Shown: positions 1 through 11,289, counted from the stretch's first letter. The stretch: 64,000 bases of DNA from Reticulitermes lucifugus (GCA_026260175.1 JAKCWW010000484.1:3892-67891); one strand, 5' to 3'. The notes: a model not told the origin generated them from the sequence alone. Program-made: numbers and translations.

Positions 1-28
1 GGTTTTAATAGTGTTCACTATTAAAACC
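1..28. repeat. Perfect 13-bp inverted repeat with 2-nt spacer
   Basis: GGTTTTAATAGTG is followed after TT by its exact reverse complement. It sits at the window edge, so it may be the inner part of a larger palindrome or terminal repeat. A related word, GGTTTTAACGGTC, occurs near 1422 beyond the integrase remnant, so the two could mark ends of one element. No target duplication is visible. Confidence 0.6.
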
Positions 29-39
29 GCACCATTCTT

Positions 40-1347
40 TTGTGTATGCCCTGTACTTTCTTATCGATGTGCGAAACCTGCCAACAGAAAAAAACTAAGG
101 CTTGGTTAGCAAACCCATTCTTCATTCAGAAATTAACAGCCGCTGCCAAGTCGACCTCATTAACATGCAATCCCAGGCTGACCACGAGATCAGATTCATT
201 ATGTTTTATCAGGACCATTTGACTAAGTTTGTCTTACTGCGAGCACTGCAAAGCAAGAGGGCTGAAGAGGTTGCCTACCAGTTGACTGATATCTTTCTGA
301 TATTTGGTGCCCCTTGTATTTTACGTTCAGACAATGGCTTAGAGTTTGTCAACTCTCATAGCCGAGCTAACTACATTATGGCCCGAGTTAAAGATCGTTC
401 ACGGGAAACCAAGGCATAGTCAAAACCAGAGTTCGGTAGAACGAGCCAATCAGGACATCAAAAATATGCTGGCTTCACGGACGAAAGACAATCACTCCAC
501 AAATTGATCGAACGGTCTCCACTATGTGCAATTTATGACAAACAGATCCCTTCATTCAGGGGTTAAACGGTCACCGTACAAAGCCATGTTCCGTACTGAG
601 CCCAGAGTTGGACTCACAACATCTGCGCTTCCATCTGCAGTTATAAAAAAAACATCCAGGATGAGGATGAACTTAAAAAAGTCATCGAGCAGATAAATGC
701 AAAGGAGCAATATGAGACCGACGACGAAGAGGAGGCAGAGGAAACGCTGGCTGGTAAACTGTCAAACATTTCTTCAGCCAGAAAAGCAGCCCACGAAAAT
801 CTGCAGAAACAGACCTAAAGAATGAAATTGATTTCCGATGCAACACATCCTCCGGTTGATGTTAGAGGTAATGTCGTACTGCCTATTCCGGATATGGACA
901 GAGTAAAGGCAGACCGTCGAAACATCGTAGGAGTTGTGCNTGATAAAAATGAAGACGGTCTGTACAAGATCGGGACGAAGGATGGAGTGGAGGATAAGCT
1001 ATATTGCAGGCAGGTTCATTGAATTTTAAAGTTGAAATTAAATTTCAAACTGAAAGTCAAAAGGATAGAACAAAATTTGAATAACTTATATTTCTTTCAG
1101 ATCTGAATTCGACGTATCTCCTCAAGTGTTCTTGACCCGGGAACAGGTGCCAGATCACGAAAATTCTCTGAGGTCTGCAGCGAGGAAAGCAGCAATAGGG
1201 ACAAGACAAGGGTTTGTCGGCCGTACATGCACGAAGAATTGTACTTCAAAGCGATGCTTGTGCAGGAAAAAGGGAAATCTGTGCAACTCGAAATGCCATG
1301 GCAGCCTGCCTTGTAGCAATAATGAAAACAGGTGTACTGTGCTTTGA
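40..1347 (+). pseudogene. Broken integrase of a KRBA2/SCAND3-like element
   Basis: A DDE integrase core is spread over several frames. One part, at about 60-400, has a C-x2-C zinc-like pair (CETC), then VDLINMQS and ILRSDNG, the usual settings of the first two catalytic aspartates. After a frameshift near 350-360 a VERANQDIKNML-type segment (about 430-480) supplies the region of the catalytic glutamate. A further segment (822-1013) has the VRGNVVLPIPD and DRVKADRRNI signature. The last (1102-1346) ends in a cysteine-rich tail, CTKNCTSKRCLC. Segment order and the cysteine tail match vertebrate KRBA2/SCAND3-type integrase proteins and their insect mobile relatives, which derive from transposon or Ty3-type integrases. 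At least two frameshifts, an in-frame stop near 818 and one N at 940 make it non-functional as it stands. The 5' part lies outside the window. Identification of the integrase is firm; the element class is not. Confidence 0.75.
1014..1100 (+). other. Probable 87-bp intron within the integrase remnant
   Basis: The reading frame before the segment stops just after a CAG|GTTCAT donor-like site. Similarity resumes right after a pyrimidine-rich TTTCTTTCAG acceptor-like site. Donor and acceptor do not join in frame if the donor is at 1014. They do if one copy of the tandem GCAGGCAG at 1006-1013 is removed, or if a GC-AG intron starting at 1010 is used. Splicing is inferred from sequence only. Confidence 0.4.
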
Positions 1348-2680
1348 ATTATAAAGTTTGTTTCGCAAATTAGAGTTCTTATTATTTTTCCCTACAGACA
1401 ACTAGTTTTACCTAATATCTGGTTTTAACGGTCAGTGATTTCAGTCAAAACTGTTTTCAACCAGTCACTACGGGTATTATGTAAAGGATTTTTAGTGCAT
1501 ACCAATATTTTCGACTGCATTTACTTCTAGCAGTAACTAGGTAAAAGTAGTATTGACGAAATGGCTTTGTTGGAAGTAGTTTCACTTACTCAGATCGGGT
1601 TTTAAAGGATTTCGGGTTGTAACTGTAACATAAGTATACTTAAGTATGCGAGAGGATTAAGAAAATGAAATAGGATTTATAACATTATACACAAAGTATA
1701 TAAAACATTATGCCGTAAGTTATGTAGCCTATACTACATGTAACGGCAAGTTATCCTAGTCACTTGAATGGTCTTAAGTTCAGCCGCTGCCGAGTTAAAG
1801 CTTGTTGCACTTTCTGTGCTGGTTGATTCCGGCCACATCAAGTCAATGTCGCTCTACAAATGACTTTCAGTCAGCCGGTAAGTCTTGGCTTCGAGCCCCT
1901 ATATGAATTCATGAAACGATTTTTGCCTTTCTTGACTTTTGCAGTTTTCTTTTTCAAAGGGCGTCCTTTTTTAACAAAACGATTAGTGTGACTTTTTCAT
2001 CTACTCAGTTATCTAATAACATTTAAACATTCAGTTCCTATCACACAAACAACACACTACATTTCAGTTACAGATTGTTGAGGGAAGCAATCGCTCGTTA
2101 TTCGTAATGCATATGTAAAATGCAGATTTCTTAATGTCAAAGCATATGGTGCATTATCTTACAACAGTATTTCAAAAAGTTAAACATATGCTCAGTCATC
2201 CACGTGACTTCAAACCGGCACTAATATTCATACTCGTGTTTGCATTTTTGTTTATCACAATTACTGTGAAGTCCTAACTTTCTTTCTACGAGTCTCCAAA
2301 TAATAAGCTATCACTAGCTACCCAGCGTAATTCACAATCATATCCTCCGACAAATGACTGTATTCTTATCTTCCATTTAATGCACCTGGAACCTCGTACC
2401 AAAGCAGATATTTCGTTCTGGATACCCAACAATCTTCACATCTTGCAAACACGCACCTCTGCCACTGCAATATCATCATGCACTTGCTGACTCCTATATC
2501 ACTAGCAATAGAACCAATTATTTTTGCTGTTACAAACGCCTGGTTTTGTCAAGGACATTAGTGTTTCTTCGAGAAAAATATATTCTATGTGAGACTTTCT
2601 AAGTCAGGGATACCACAACATTGTTTTAACCGTAAGAGTACCAATTGTAAACTAATTATGGCAGAGCGGTAAAGTCATGG
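1348..2680. other. No recognisable gene
   Basis: AT-rich sequence without a long reading frame. The stretch 1768-1905 ends in GGCTTCGAGCCCC, which looks like a decayed tRNA B box, so an old SINE may be here. I recognise nothing else. Confidence 0.4.
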
Positions 2681-2814
2681 CTTAGCAGTGAAAAGGAACT
2701 CGATTAGAATATCGACCGCGTTACCGGCTATCAATGTTAAGGAATTCCCTCATTTCTGTCGGCCTCTTTATATTAATACCAACACAAGACCTTCAGATAG
2801 GTGTATGCATTCAT

Positions 2815-3362
2815 CCAGAAATATAATTTTGTCTGTTGTTTTGTATGCGTGTGAAACTTGGTCTCTCACATTGAGGGAGCAACATAGGCTGAGGGTGATC
2901 GACAATATGGTGCTGAGGAAGGTATTTGGGCCTAAGAGGGACGTGGTAACAGGGTAGAGGAGAAGAATGCATAATGAGGAGATTTATGACCTGTACTCCT
3001 CACCAAATACTATTCGGGTGACCAAATCAAGAAGCATGAGATGGGCGAGGTATGTGGCACGCATGGGAGACAGGATAAGCACATACAGGGTTTTGGTGGG
3101 GAGACCTGAGGGAAAGAGAGCACTTTGAAGACCTAGGGGTAGATGGAAAAATTATATTAAAATGGACCTTCAATAAGTGGAATGTTGAGGCCTGGACTGG
3201 ATTGATTTGGCTCAGGACAGGAACAGGTGGCTGGCGTTTATGAGAGTGGTAATTAACTTTCGGGTTTCAAAAAATGTGTTGAATTTGACTAGCTTAGGAC
3301 CTTTCAGCTTCTCAGGAAGGACCCTGCTGGATGGAGTCAGTCAGTCAGTCCGTCAGTCAGTT
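2815..3362 (+). pseudogene. LINE ORF2 C-terminal tail, 3' end with (CAGT)n
   Basis: Conceptual translation gives the post-reverse-transcriptase tail of a non-LTR retrotransposon. In order there is YACETWSLTLREQHRL (from about 2846), VLRKVFGPKRD, a MHNEEIYDLYSSP block, RWARYVARMGD, VLVGRPEGKRAL, a degenerate RWKNYIKMDL block and LDWIDLAQDRNRW at about 3200. The reading is interrupted by stops near 2955, 3127, 3175 and 3188. The 3' untranslated part closes with a CTCAGGAAGGACCCTGCTGG motif and a (CAGT)n tail at about 3336-3360. The reverse transcriptase itself is absent, as usual for 5'-truncated copies. Related fragments lie at 8.6, 21.7, 41.6, 52.6 and 63.2 kb. The family match is strong; the LINE clade was not assigned. 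Confidence 0.85.
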
Positions 3363-5200
3363 AGGTGTATGCGATGAACACCTCCTTCCAGACCTACCCA
3401 CTTAATTTGATGACACAGAACGTATTTATTTTTAAACAGTATCCGTAAATATCTCAAAATCTGACAATTTAATTCATCACTGCCCTGATTTTTGTTTGTA
3501 TAGTCCACAGGCTAGCTGTTATCAAGGTCTGCAACTAATCTGTCTGTCAAACAAATTTCTTGCCCTCCGCACATAAATAGCCTACATTTAATTCGAGCGT
3601 ATACTATATCTCTATTTTTCAGGTGCCTAAATTTTCGTTAAATGTAGCTTGTGCGATCTAATGAGACAGGAATGTTATGGACACCTGAGCTTACTACACT
3701 TAATTTTTAAGCCAGTCTAAGAAAATAATCAGCAAATTTTCGACAAATATATCTGGTGCATTCAAATAAGTTGTACATTTTAAGGACACTTCAGTCCACT
3801 GCAGTTTATTTTTAAGCAAATCTAGGCAAATAATCAGCTTACTTTGTCATTTTTATATAATAAAGTAATGAGCAATGAATTGAAACAATTTTACATTGCG
3901 TTGCCAGAGAACAGAAGGCTCTGGAAAATACTTTTGCAAGGGACAGAAGCAACAGGAAGAAGCATTGTGTTGAATGTGATAAAATAAGTTCATAACCTAC
4001 ATTATTTTCTACGCATATTAGGTAATCAAGCAAGATGGTTTAGATGGGAGAGGGGGGTATACAGCACGCATTAGGAAGATGATAAAAACGTAACTAATTA
4101 TATTCTGAAAAGCAAAAAGACTATTGCAGTAAACATAAAGTCATGACATATTCTACGAGTCAACACATAATCCTATATTTTTTGTAGTCTTAAAACCAAG
4201 AGCTATAAGGTAATTATAATGAACTGAATTATGAAAGCTAATTTCGTGCAAACTGGGCGCAAGAATTTGTTGGCATGTTTAAACAATAATTTTTTGCTGC
4301 GGTGTTCCCAATAATTTCCGCCACACAGTTTATTCCAAATCTTTATCGAATGATCACACTTATGTAAGCTAGTTCAGTAGGTAAGGAAGGACAGATAAGG
4401 AGGATCTACAGTGCTAATTACACGATGTTACGGAACGCGTTTTCAAGCGGGAAACAAGATAGCAAATGATTTGTATCTCAACAACCGAAATCGTACCAGC
4501 AATATCTTGTGCATATCTGCAGGGTAATTAATATACACGGTACGTCCGTAATTAAATCGTTGTTATGTCAAACATTTCATACAAAATTCCTCTCAGCATC
4601 TAACGTTTATGGGAAGAGAAATTCCTTTCAAATCCTCGGGTCATCTTTGGATATTTGAATCCGAAATGGAGGACTAAGCACTGAGATGCCTGTTTAGGCT
4701 AACTTGTTACACAGTATCACGAAAACAATTAAAACAGCACATAAGTGAGCATGTATGCCATTTCAATGAACACATGAACTAAGCCATGTTTTGGCAAAAT
4801 TTGGGTTTTTCACAGCAATGGTGATGAAGATTCAGATCAAGTAAAGCAGTGGACTGTTTCATCCTAAAGATTAAGTCATTACGCTCCTGCAAAACGTCGA
4901 TAACCATTTATCAGACGACATGGCGTAACATCCCAAAAGACGCAATCTTCAACACAGCAGCTGTGGGAAACTCGAATTCGTAACTGATCTAGTTCTTCAG
5001 TTGCAAGATGCAGAAATATTCGCTTTTCGCCCCGGATATGGATGATTTCCTTGTAAATATTACAACAGTAGCTAAAACTTCAAATATGGGGTAATTAAAG
5101 TTTACTTATGCAATAAGACAAAGAGATTCGGAACGAAGATTCCAATTAAAATTCTATCAAAAATTATTATAAATACCTCCACACTGCGTTAACACACTAC
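3363..5200. other. No recognisable gene
   Basis: AT-rich sequence read on both strands. Only short chance reading frames are present and I recognise no repeat family. Confidence 0.4.
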
Positions 5201-5204
5201 AGCT

Positions 5205-5292
5205 CAGTCAGTATAGTGACTAGGCTACAGTCTGGACGACCCATAAATTGTGGTTCAATTCCAGGCAGGGGCAAGAGATTTTCATCTTATCA
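5205..5292 (+). mobile_element. Decayed tRNA-headed SINE remnant
   Basis: GTGGTTCAATTCCAGGCAGG resembles a tRNA B box followed by the spacer GGGGCAAGAGATTTTC seen after SINE heads. A comparable arrangement recurs near 58,030 (TTTGATTCCCGGTAGTGGCAG). Only the head region is recognisable. Confidence 0.45.
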
Positions 5293-5577
5293 TAAAATCC
5301 AGACGCTTTTGAAGTCCACAGAGTCTCCGACGGGCAGCTTCAAGTGTTGAAAAAGGTGCGAATCTGACAATTCAACTTCATACAAAGTCTAACTGAAGAA
5401 TACGCGGAGCAGTATCTTCACTCCCCCATATGCCATTTTGATGTGTTACAGTGACAACTTTACCTTTATTTGTGTTCTCTTTCCTGCTCAGGGAAGGAAG
5501 CAAAAAACAGAGAGGAAGAAACTTTGGTTTATGAAGTGCGACGTCTCTTACTCTGGCACAAGTGCACTGTCGTTTCA

Positions 5578-5614
5578 GAGTGTCCTCCGTCCACACCACA
5601 TACAGAGGACACTC
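5578..5614. repeat. 10-bp perfect hairpin
   Basis: GAGTGTCCTC and GAGGACACTC are separated by 17 nt. Function is unknown and it may be chance. Confidence 0.35.
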
Positions 5615-5869
5615 ACAAAATAAAACAGGACACAACTATTCAAATACTACCAATAATACAAAACCAAGATACAAATACCAGAAAACTAGCAAAAGGTGAC
5701 GAGACAACAAGATACTCACGAGGTTGATTTAACATTTTAGATAATGACTAAACTTTTTTAAAAAAGTTTTCTCATTTTTCTTTTACATACAGTGTTTTAT
5801 ATATATTTACTTTTTAACTCAAATAATGATTAAAACCTACATACAAGTTAACTAAACAGATTGTGATCG

Positions 5870-6045
5870 CAGATTGAATGCATATGGGTGTAGATTGAAA
5901 GTAATTTTGTACCCCCTGACGATGGTCTTTAAGAAGACCGAAACATATGTAGGGGTGAACTTGTAAATAAAGAGCAGTGAAAGTGAAAAAGTGCATTTAG
6001 TTGGTTCGTGGAAAGTGAATTGTTAATAAAAAATGCACGGTGAGA
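5870..6045 (+). mobile_element. Hammerhead-bearing retroelement end (Penelope-like?)
   Basis: This segment has the same module order as the insertion at 35.25-35.65 kb: hammerhead core, then a 60-70 nt AT-rich stretch, GTGCATTTAGTTGG, then AATTGTTAA and AAATGCACGGTGA. The shared order shows one family. No reverse transcriptase is present. Assignment to Penelope-like elements rests on the hammerhead type only. Confidence 0.6.
5910..5957 (+). ncRNA. Type I hammerhead ribozyme motif, intact core
   Basis: Stem I ACCCC (5911-5915) pairs with GGGGT (5952-5956), extended by a U-G pair. The core CTGACGA is at 5916-5922. Stem II GGTCTT (5924-5929) pairs with AAGACC (5934-5939) around a 4-nt loop, with one unpaired T at 5923. 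GAAA is at 5940-5943. Stem III is the self-complementary ACATATGT (5943-5950). The predicted cleavage nucleotide is A5951. All required core bases are present. The loopless stem III suggests activity, if any, as a dimer, as proposed for Penelope-type hammerheads. Confidence 0.8.
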
Positions 6046-6339
6046 CTAATATAAAGTTCACCCTAATAATATTTGTTAAGAAGGGTTATAAATGACTGGC
6101 GGAGTTAAAATGTGGAGTCTGGGCACGAACTTCCTTCGAACTGTGAGGACACCCATACAAAATTGTATACTGACGATAGTCGGTAAGCAGTTAAAGATAA
6201 GAGTCTCAAAATAAAATTTCATTATAGTGCGACTGATATTTTCATTGTTGGGTTTGTCTGGAATTTGATCGATGTAACTAATAGATCATGGACCTACTCT
6301 GGATATTACTCTGTGGAAATAAGTAAGACCAAAGTAAAC

Positions 6340-6630
6340 CGAAGCGTTGGCCGTGCCATGGCTCAGGCGGTTAGTCCCCGACCTCTCACCACGGAGGCCC
6401 GGGTCCGATCCCGGCTCCGTCCATGTACGGTTTGTGGTGGACAAAGCGGCACTGGGACGAGTTTATTCCCCCGAGTACTTCGGTTTTCCCCTGTCAGTTT
6501 CATTCCACTGGTGCTCCACTACGTGGAAAAACGGTAAAAAAACCAATCATCTTCATCACACGGTTGCACAATAAGCCTCAAGGCTGCGGTGCTCCGTAGC
6601 ATATTCTGTGGGGTCCTTTACCACAAAAAA
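6340..6630 (+). mobile_element. tRNA-derived SINE (CATGGCTCAGGCGG family)
   Basis: An A-box-like block TGGCTCAGGCGGTTAG and a B-box-like GGTCCGATCCCGGC are followed by a GGACAAAGCGGCACTGGGAC body and a tail ending GGGGTCCTTTACCAC plus an A-rich run. The copy at 47.46-47.73 kb on the minus strand has the same parts. Flanks CGAAGCGTT (about 6332) and CGAAGGGTT (about 6632) may be a target duplication with one mismatch. Confidence 0.75.
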
Positions 6631-6663
6631 AGGCGAAGGGTTAAGAATAATATTTTGACATCG

Positions 6664-6900
6664 TACCTTAAACTAACAAGTGCGTACAGAAAACTGCATA
6701 ATAGACAGTCTCACAGAAGCGGTGGGAGAAAATAAGAGAAATAGGTGGCACCATAATGTGAATAGACATGGTTTTAGTAAAGATACGTAGATGGGAAATT
6801 ATGTTAAAATTAATGTTATTGAAATATTATGCTACAGATTGAAGTGGCACAGGATTTTGTGCCGATTAGCGAGATTGTTTAGAAATTACAATACATATTT
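6664..6900 (+). mobile_element. Possible diverged LINE tail fragment
   Basis: RRWEIMLKLMLL-like residues around 6785-6825 recall the RRWEDNIKMDL block of the LINE tails here, and WHRILCRL follows at the right spacing. The similarity is short and weak. Confidence 0.3.
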
Positions 6901-6937
6901 TATTTGAACAATATTTTGAATACTAATCGATTGATTG

Positions 6938-7172
6938 CCAAACCCGGTGGCCGTGCCGTCTAAGGCGTAGGTCTGCGGCCGCTCGATTGCTGGAATCGCG
7001 GCTTTGAATCCCGCTGACGGCATAGATGTTCGTCTCTTGAGTGTTCTCTGTGTTGTGCTGGTAGCGGCCGATCATTAGTTCAGAGGAGTCCTACCGTGTG
7101 TGCGTGTGTGTGTGATCTAGAAACCTTAACATTGAGGCGGCCTAGGCCCGATTTGGTCTGTTTCGTCATAGG
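6938..7172 (+). mobile_element. tRNA-derived SINE with 13-bp target duplication
   Basis: The head shows GGTGGCCGTGCCGTCTAAGG (A box) and GGCTTTGAATCCCGC (B box). The body holds CATAGATGTTCGTCTCTTGAG and CAGAGGAGTCCTACCGTGTG, and the end holds GAGGCGGCCTAGGCCC. The same family is at 28.5, 29.15, 37.35 and 40.14 kb. AATCGATTGATTG occurs immediately before (6925-6937) and after (7173-7185), a perfect duplication that fixes both ends. Confidence 0.9.
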
Positions 7173-7185
7173 AATCGATTGATTG

Positions 7186-7425
7186 GGCGGTCCGGGGTTC
7201 GAATCCCGTAGGGAACTAGATTTTCCAATCCTTCATAACGTCCAGACCGGCTCTGGACCCACCCAGCCTCCTAGAATGGGTACCGTGGATCTTTCCTGCA
7301 GTAAAGCTACCGGGGCCTGAGGTTAACCACTCATCTCCAGCTAATGTCGAGGTTAAGAATAAGTGGAGTTATACATCTGCTTTCCCTGTAAGCCTTCAAG
7401 GCGTGGACAGGGAAAAATTTGTGTT
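7186..7425 (+). mobile_element. Second tRNA-derived SINE family, 5'-eroded
   Basis: GGGGTTCGAATCCCGTAGGG is a clean B box. It is followed by CATAACGTCCAGACCGGCTC, CACCCAGCCTCC, a GGGGCCTGAGGTTAACCAC block and CCTTCAAGGCGTGGACAGGG. The upstream A-box part is missing or unrecognisable. The SINE at 6938-7172 is inserted at its 5' side, so this copy or its flank is older. Confidence 0.7.
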
Positions 7426-8570
7426 TTAAGTTTTTTACTAATAGATTGACTACTCACAAAATATGTTCTAAACATTCAGTTACACATACAACCTACACAA
7501 ATAAGCATATCTAAGGGCCAGTTTGAAATGCTACTATTATATGAAAATGTGTTGTTCTTTCAGATTACATGCTATATTAAAACAAAAAAATTCTGTATTT
7601 GCAGCACAAACGTATGCGTAGGCTATATATTAAAGTTCTTTTGCCTACAGTCACAAATTTCTAATGCATTTTGTCGCATGCAAAGTAGTTTCTCTCCAGT
7701 ACTTACCACGTCCTGATAACTTCCATGTTGACGCTGAATACGATGAGAACTTACATCGTATGCCAAATAGAGTAACAAATAGGTTGTTTTGTAGCAGAGT
7801 TCAAGCATTATCACACTGAAAGCAAGAACTGAAGCTGTAACAGTACCTCATCAAGTTTTCAGTTCCACGCGGCGTCATGCAGGAAAATCAAATTAAGTTA
7901 CGTCCTGGAATAATAAAATCCTACAATACTACGACGGTATTGTATTAAAAATTTGGTTACGTGGAAATTAGGTTGCGCGCAGCTGCCTTTGTTTTGTTTT
8001 TGAAGCAGTGAAACCTTATCTTATATCCTTCCAGGAATATAACAACTGTGTTTGATGCGAGATATTTTTAATAATGAAAAGACTGGTGGATAGTAGAATC
8101 AACACGCATCTCGTTTCGTATTTAGATTAGATGCATGATACAAATCGTTGGCTGTACATGACGAAAGCTTTTTCAACAGGCAACAAAAATATCTGAGTAA
8201 TTTACATTGCAAATTGGTGTTAACAGTGGTATTCACGAGCGGTTCTTTATGTGTTTGACTCTCCCTCATACAACTGAGGCATAGTCCGTGCTATGGTGTT
8301 GGTAACCAATTCAATTGCACAGAATAGGGTTGTCAAAAATATCACTCCGGAGACTTCATATTTTGGATTTTAATGTCTCAATTAAAACACAACACTGTAG
8401 TTAAAGTTGTCTGACTACAGCACAAATCTCCTGCCTTCATTCCAGCCAGAATCATTTGAGGTGTGAAACGTAAAGCTATTTTCGTACACAATTTGTAACG
8501 TTTATTTCGTTTCCTATGACATGAATTCTGCCGCGCTTTACCGCCTCTTCTAATTAAACTCGGCATTCGA
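7426..8570. other. No recognisable gene
   Basis: AT-rich sequence; only short reading frames without recognisable similarity. Confidence 0.4.
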
Positions 8571-8574
8571 GAAA

Positions 8575-8835
8575 ATTTCTGAAAAAATGCTGAGGAGAAT
8601 ACTGGGACCTGAGGAGAATGAAGACAGCGAATAATTTTGGATATTGAGTGAGAACGGACTTCATTATTTACACGACTTATCTAATATTCAATAAAGGATA
8701 GGAACGTAGATGGAATATATTTTCAAATACATTAATTTGGAAGGCCGAGAATGAGATGGGAAGGAAATATCATCCAGCTTACACAAATAGGTTTCGAGTG
8801 CAGGAAGTTACTGGCATTGACTTATGATTTTGTCG
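8575..8835 (+). pseudogene. Diverged LINE tail fragment
   Basis: KMLRRILGPEENEDSE at 8586-8632 corresponds to the V-L-R-K-I-F-G-P-K-R-D-E block of the LINE tail. After a stop it continues as ILSENGLHYLHDLSNIQ, matching the L-H-N-E-E-L-H-D-L-Y region in order and spacing. Further 3' blocks are too eroded to align by eye. This is an old copy of the family at 2.8 kb. Confidence 0.6.
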
Positions 8836-9320
8836 AGCGACGGACGGGTTTTACGTTAAGGGTGATGAACGTTAGTATTCTGCTGCCAGAGTGCGAAATA
8901 ATGAAACTGACATAACAACAAACTCTCAATATTGGAAATCATTCCTTGTTATTTAACCGTTCGACAAGGTATCACGAATCTATTATAAAATTAATAACAT
9001 TCAAGTAAAAGGTTTTCTCACTTCTGTCGAAAATATAAACTGAAAATTCTTCACCTGCGTGACAGAAGACACTACTTTCATAAAAATTCTACTTTATACG
9101 TCCACTGCACATTTGCGAGGATGATCCGTTTTATCTCCCTTCGACTTCTCGCTGCATGAAACTAGTAGTTTACTGTCGTCCAGGGAAACGACCACTGTGT
9201 GCCACTGTTGTTTTTATAAATGCCGATAAAGTCTTTGTTACGAAACGGGATAGAGTATACCTACCTACATACACAGTTATCCTAAATACAAAATAAAAGC
9301 CCCGTCTAGTAGTACCTGAT
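8836..9320. other. No recognisable gene
   Basis: Nothing identifiable on either strand. Confidence 0.35.
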
Positions 9321-9329
9321 TTTATTTTA

Positions 9330-9387
9330 AGGTTTCTCTATGGGAGGTTTAAGGTCAAGGTTTCTCTATGGGAGGTTTAAGATCAGG
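9330..9387. repeat. 28-bp tandem duplication
   Basis: GGTTTCTCTATGGGAGGTTT recurs after exactly 28 bp (9331 and 9359). It lies just 3' of the hAT remnant on the minus strand. Confidence 0.8.
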
Positions 9388-9499
9388 ATTATAACGTATC
9401 CATATCAAGAAAAGAGAGTACTTACCACTTATCGAGCATAAAAAGAGGATATATTTTATTTTACTCACAAGTAGGCCTACATAAAAGCAAAAAAAATTA

Positions 9500-10900
9500 C
9501 TCTCGCTGAATTTTAGTTCGACAATTTTGGCGCCAGTGGATCGAATTTCCTTCAGCAGTGCAGAAACCCCAGGAACATAACAATGAAACTGTTCGCAAGA
9601 CATATTCTTAAAACTGTCCTCCACATGGAAATTTCTTTAATTGAGTCAGCAGACAAAATGTTCCTCTCTTTTGTCCATTGATTCTGCATTAGGGAGAAAA
9701 CTCAATGTTCCCTTTATTTGCGAGAATAGGAAAACGAGACTGTATTGACTTTAATAATCTGGGTGACTGGCAGTTATTACCTTTACTGAAATATTCTGCC
9801 CATTTTTCGTGGGACGGAACAGAAGAAAATCCTGAACCTTTTCCTTTTTCGTATTTTTGAAGGCAACAAGAATCATCAAGATATTTGTTCTCATCAATAT
9901 CAGCAACTTTCGAGCGTACATACTGAATGGAAAGTTGAAAATTATCACGTGATATATAGTCATTTAAAGCTCAGGCAGTCAAATGCAGATAATTCATCAT
10001 ACTGCTTCACCCACATACTTAAGTAGGCCTACTCCAAGCAAGAGGTGTGTGGTCCTTCTACATGCTGACAAAATTTTTTGCAGGTTTCCTCATAGCCATC
10101 TTCCAGTATTTGTGTCACCATTTTTTAGTGTCAAATGTGAAAGATAAATTCTCAGCAATCGACGGGTGAACAGTGTGAAGATTGTCTGCGTTTCAATTCT
10201 TGATGTTTCTCTCTCTCTGCAGTGCCTCCAAATTTATTTGAAACATACAATTTTCGCCTGAAAATGCAATACACTTTGAAAAAAAATAATTATTTTGTAA
10301 TATCTCATGAAAATACCGTGCTATAGCATGTGCTGTTTCATTGCGTGTACTCTGAATATCTACTAGCTTTGTGTGCAATCCACCCTTTCCCCAGTCAAAA
10401 TATTGAATGAAGCCTGGGATAATTTTTAATACCAGATGATTGCTCGCATCTGTCGCCACTCCATAAATACGAATATCTGCCATGGATACCTTCACAGTAT
10501 CAATTGCGTGAGAAGAAATCATACCACTTATATTTGCTTCTATTTTCGTTCGCGCACTTGTCACGCTTCGAGCTGTATCTGAGCCTGGAAAAACTTTCTC
10601 CGTGAAATTACTATTGCAGTCTGTAGATTTGTAACTGTTGTTATGTTTTATACAACGAAACGCTAAGATGCTCTCTAACGCATTTACTTCAGCTTTTTTA
10701 GAACCTGGTTCCACAAATAGATTTGTTATACTAGCTGAAATGCTCTCACCTCGAACATCTTGTTACGTTTTGTATTTTCAAACGTGCTTCAAGATGTAAC
10801 TATCCTTATTTGCAACAGATACAATATTCCTGGAATGCACACCGTGCATTCAGCTTGAGATTCGTTACGGCCGCTCCGAAAACATGTGTATTCCTTCTTC
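9500..10900 (-). pseudogene. hAT-superfamily transposase, fragmented
   Basis: On the minus strand a partial BED-like C-x2-C (ECTVC) lies near 10,850. The 10,714-10,193 frame (173 codons) follows, with EPGSKKAEVNALESILAF, a SARTKIEANISG block, the GVATDASNH segment (first catalytic Asp of hAT-like RNase H folds), IQYFDWGKGGLHTKL and IAFSGENC. After frameshifts a VRSKVADIDENKYLDD segment is read near 9,900. The C-terminal hAT dimerisation block is FSLMQNQWTKERNILSADS at about 9,690-9,635. It continues in another frame as SCEQFHCYV and LLKEIRSTG (9,355-9,624). Order and spacing match hAT transposases that begin with a BED finger. At least three frameshifts or stops break it. The 5' end at 11,364 fits this family. 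Identification is confident; the exact family is not. Confidence 0.8.
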
Positions 10901-11289
10901 GGATCTTCTGTAAATTTTCACTAAGGCTTAGGTATGTTTAACAAAAAACATTTAAATTTTAGCGAGAAGGAATACTAAAGTTTAAGAAACAAGAACGTAT
11001 TTCCTCACCTAACTCACTAATAGCTGTTACTATTCAGCACTCTGCAAGTGGATACAAGAATTCAGTTGCACGTCAAATGTCACTATGTAGGTGCTTGTTG
11101 CTTGCCGTCCACTTCCGGTCAGCCAGTCAGTACACCGGGAGTGGTCACGGGTGTGACTAAGTTTCAGTATGACTCCACTACATACTAGTTCATTTATAGC
11201 ATACACCTTTATTTTTTTCTCATCAGCAAAGGATTTTTTATTGTTTCAATATTGCTGGCTGAAAACCCGAACATTTTTGAACATATAGA

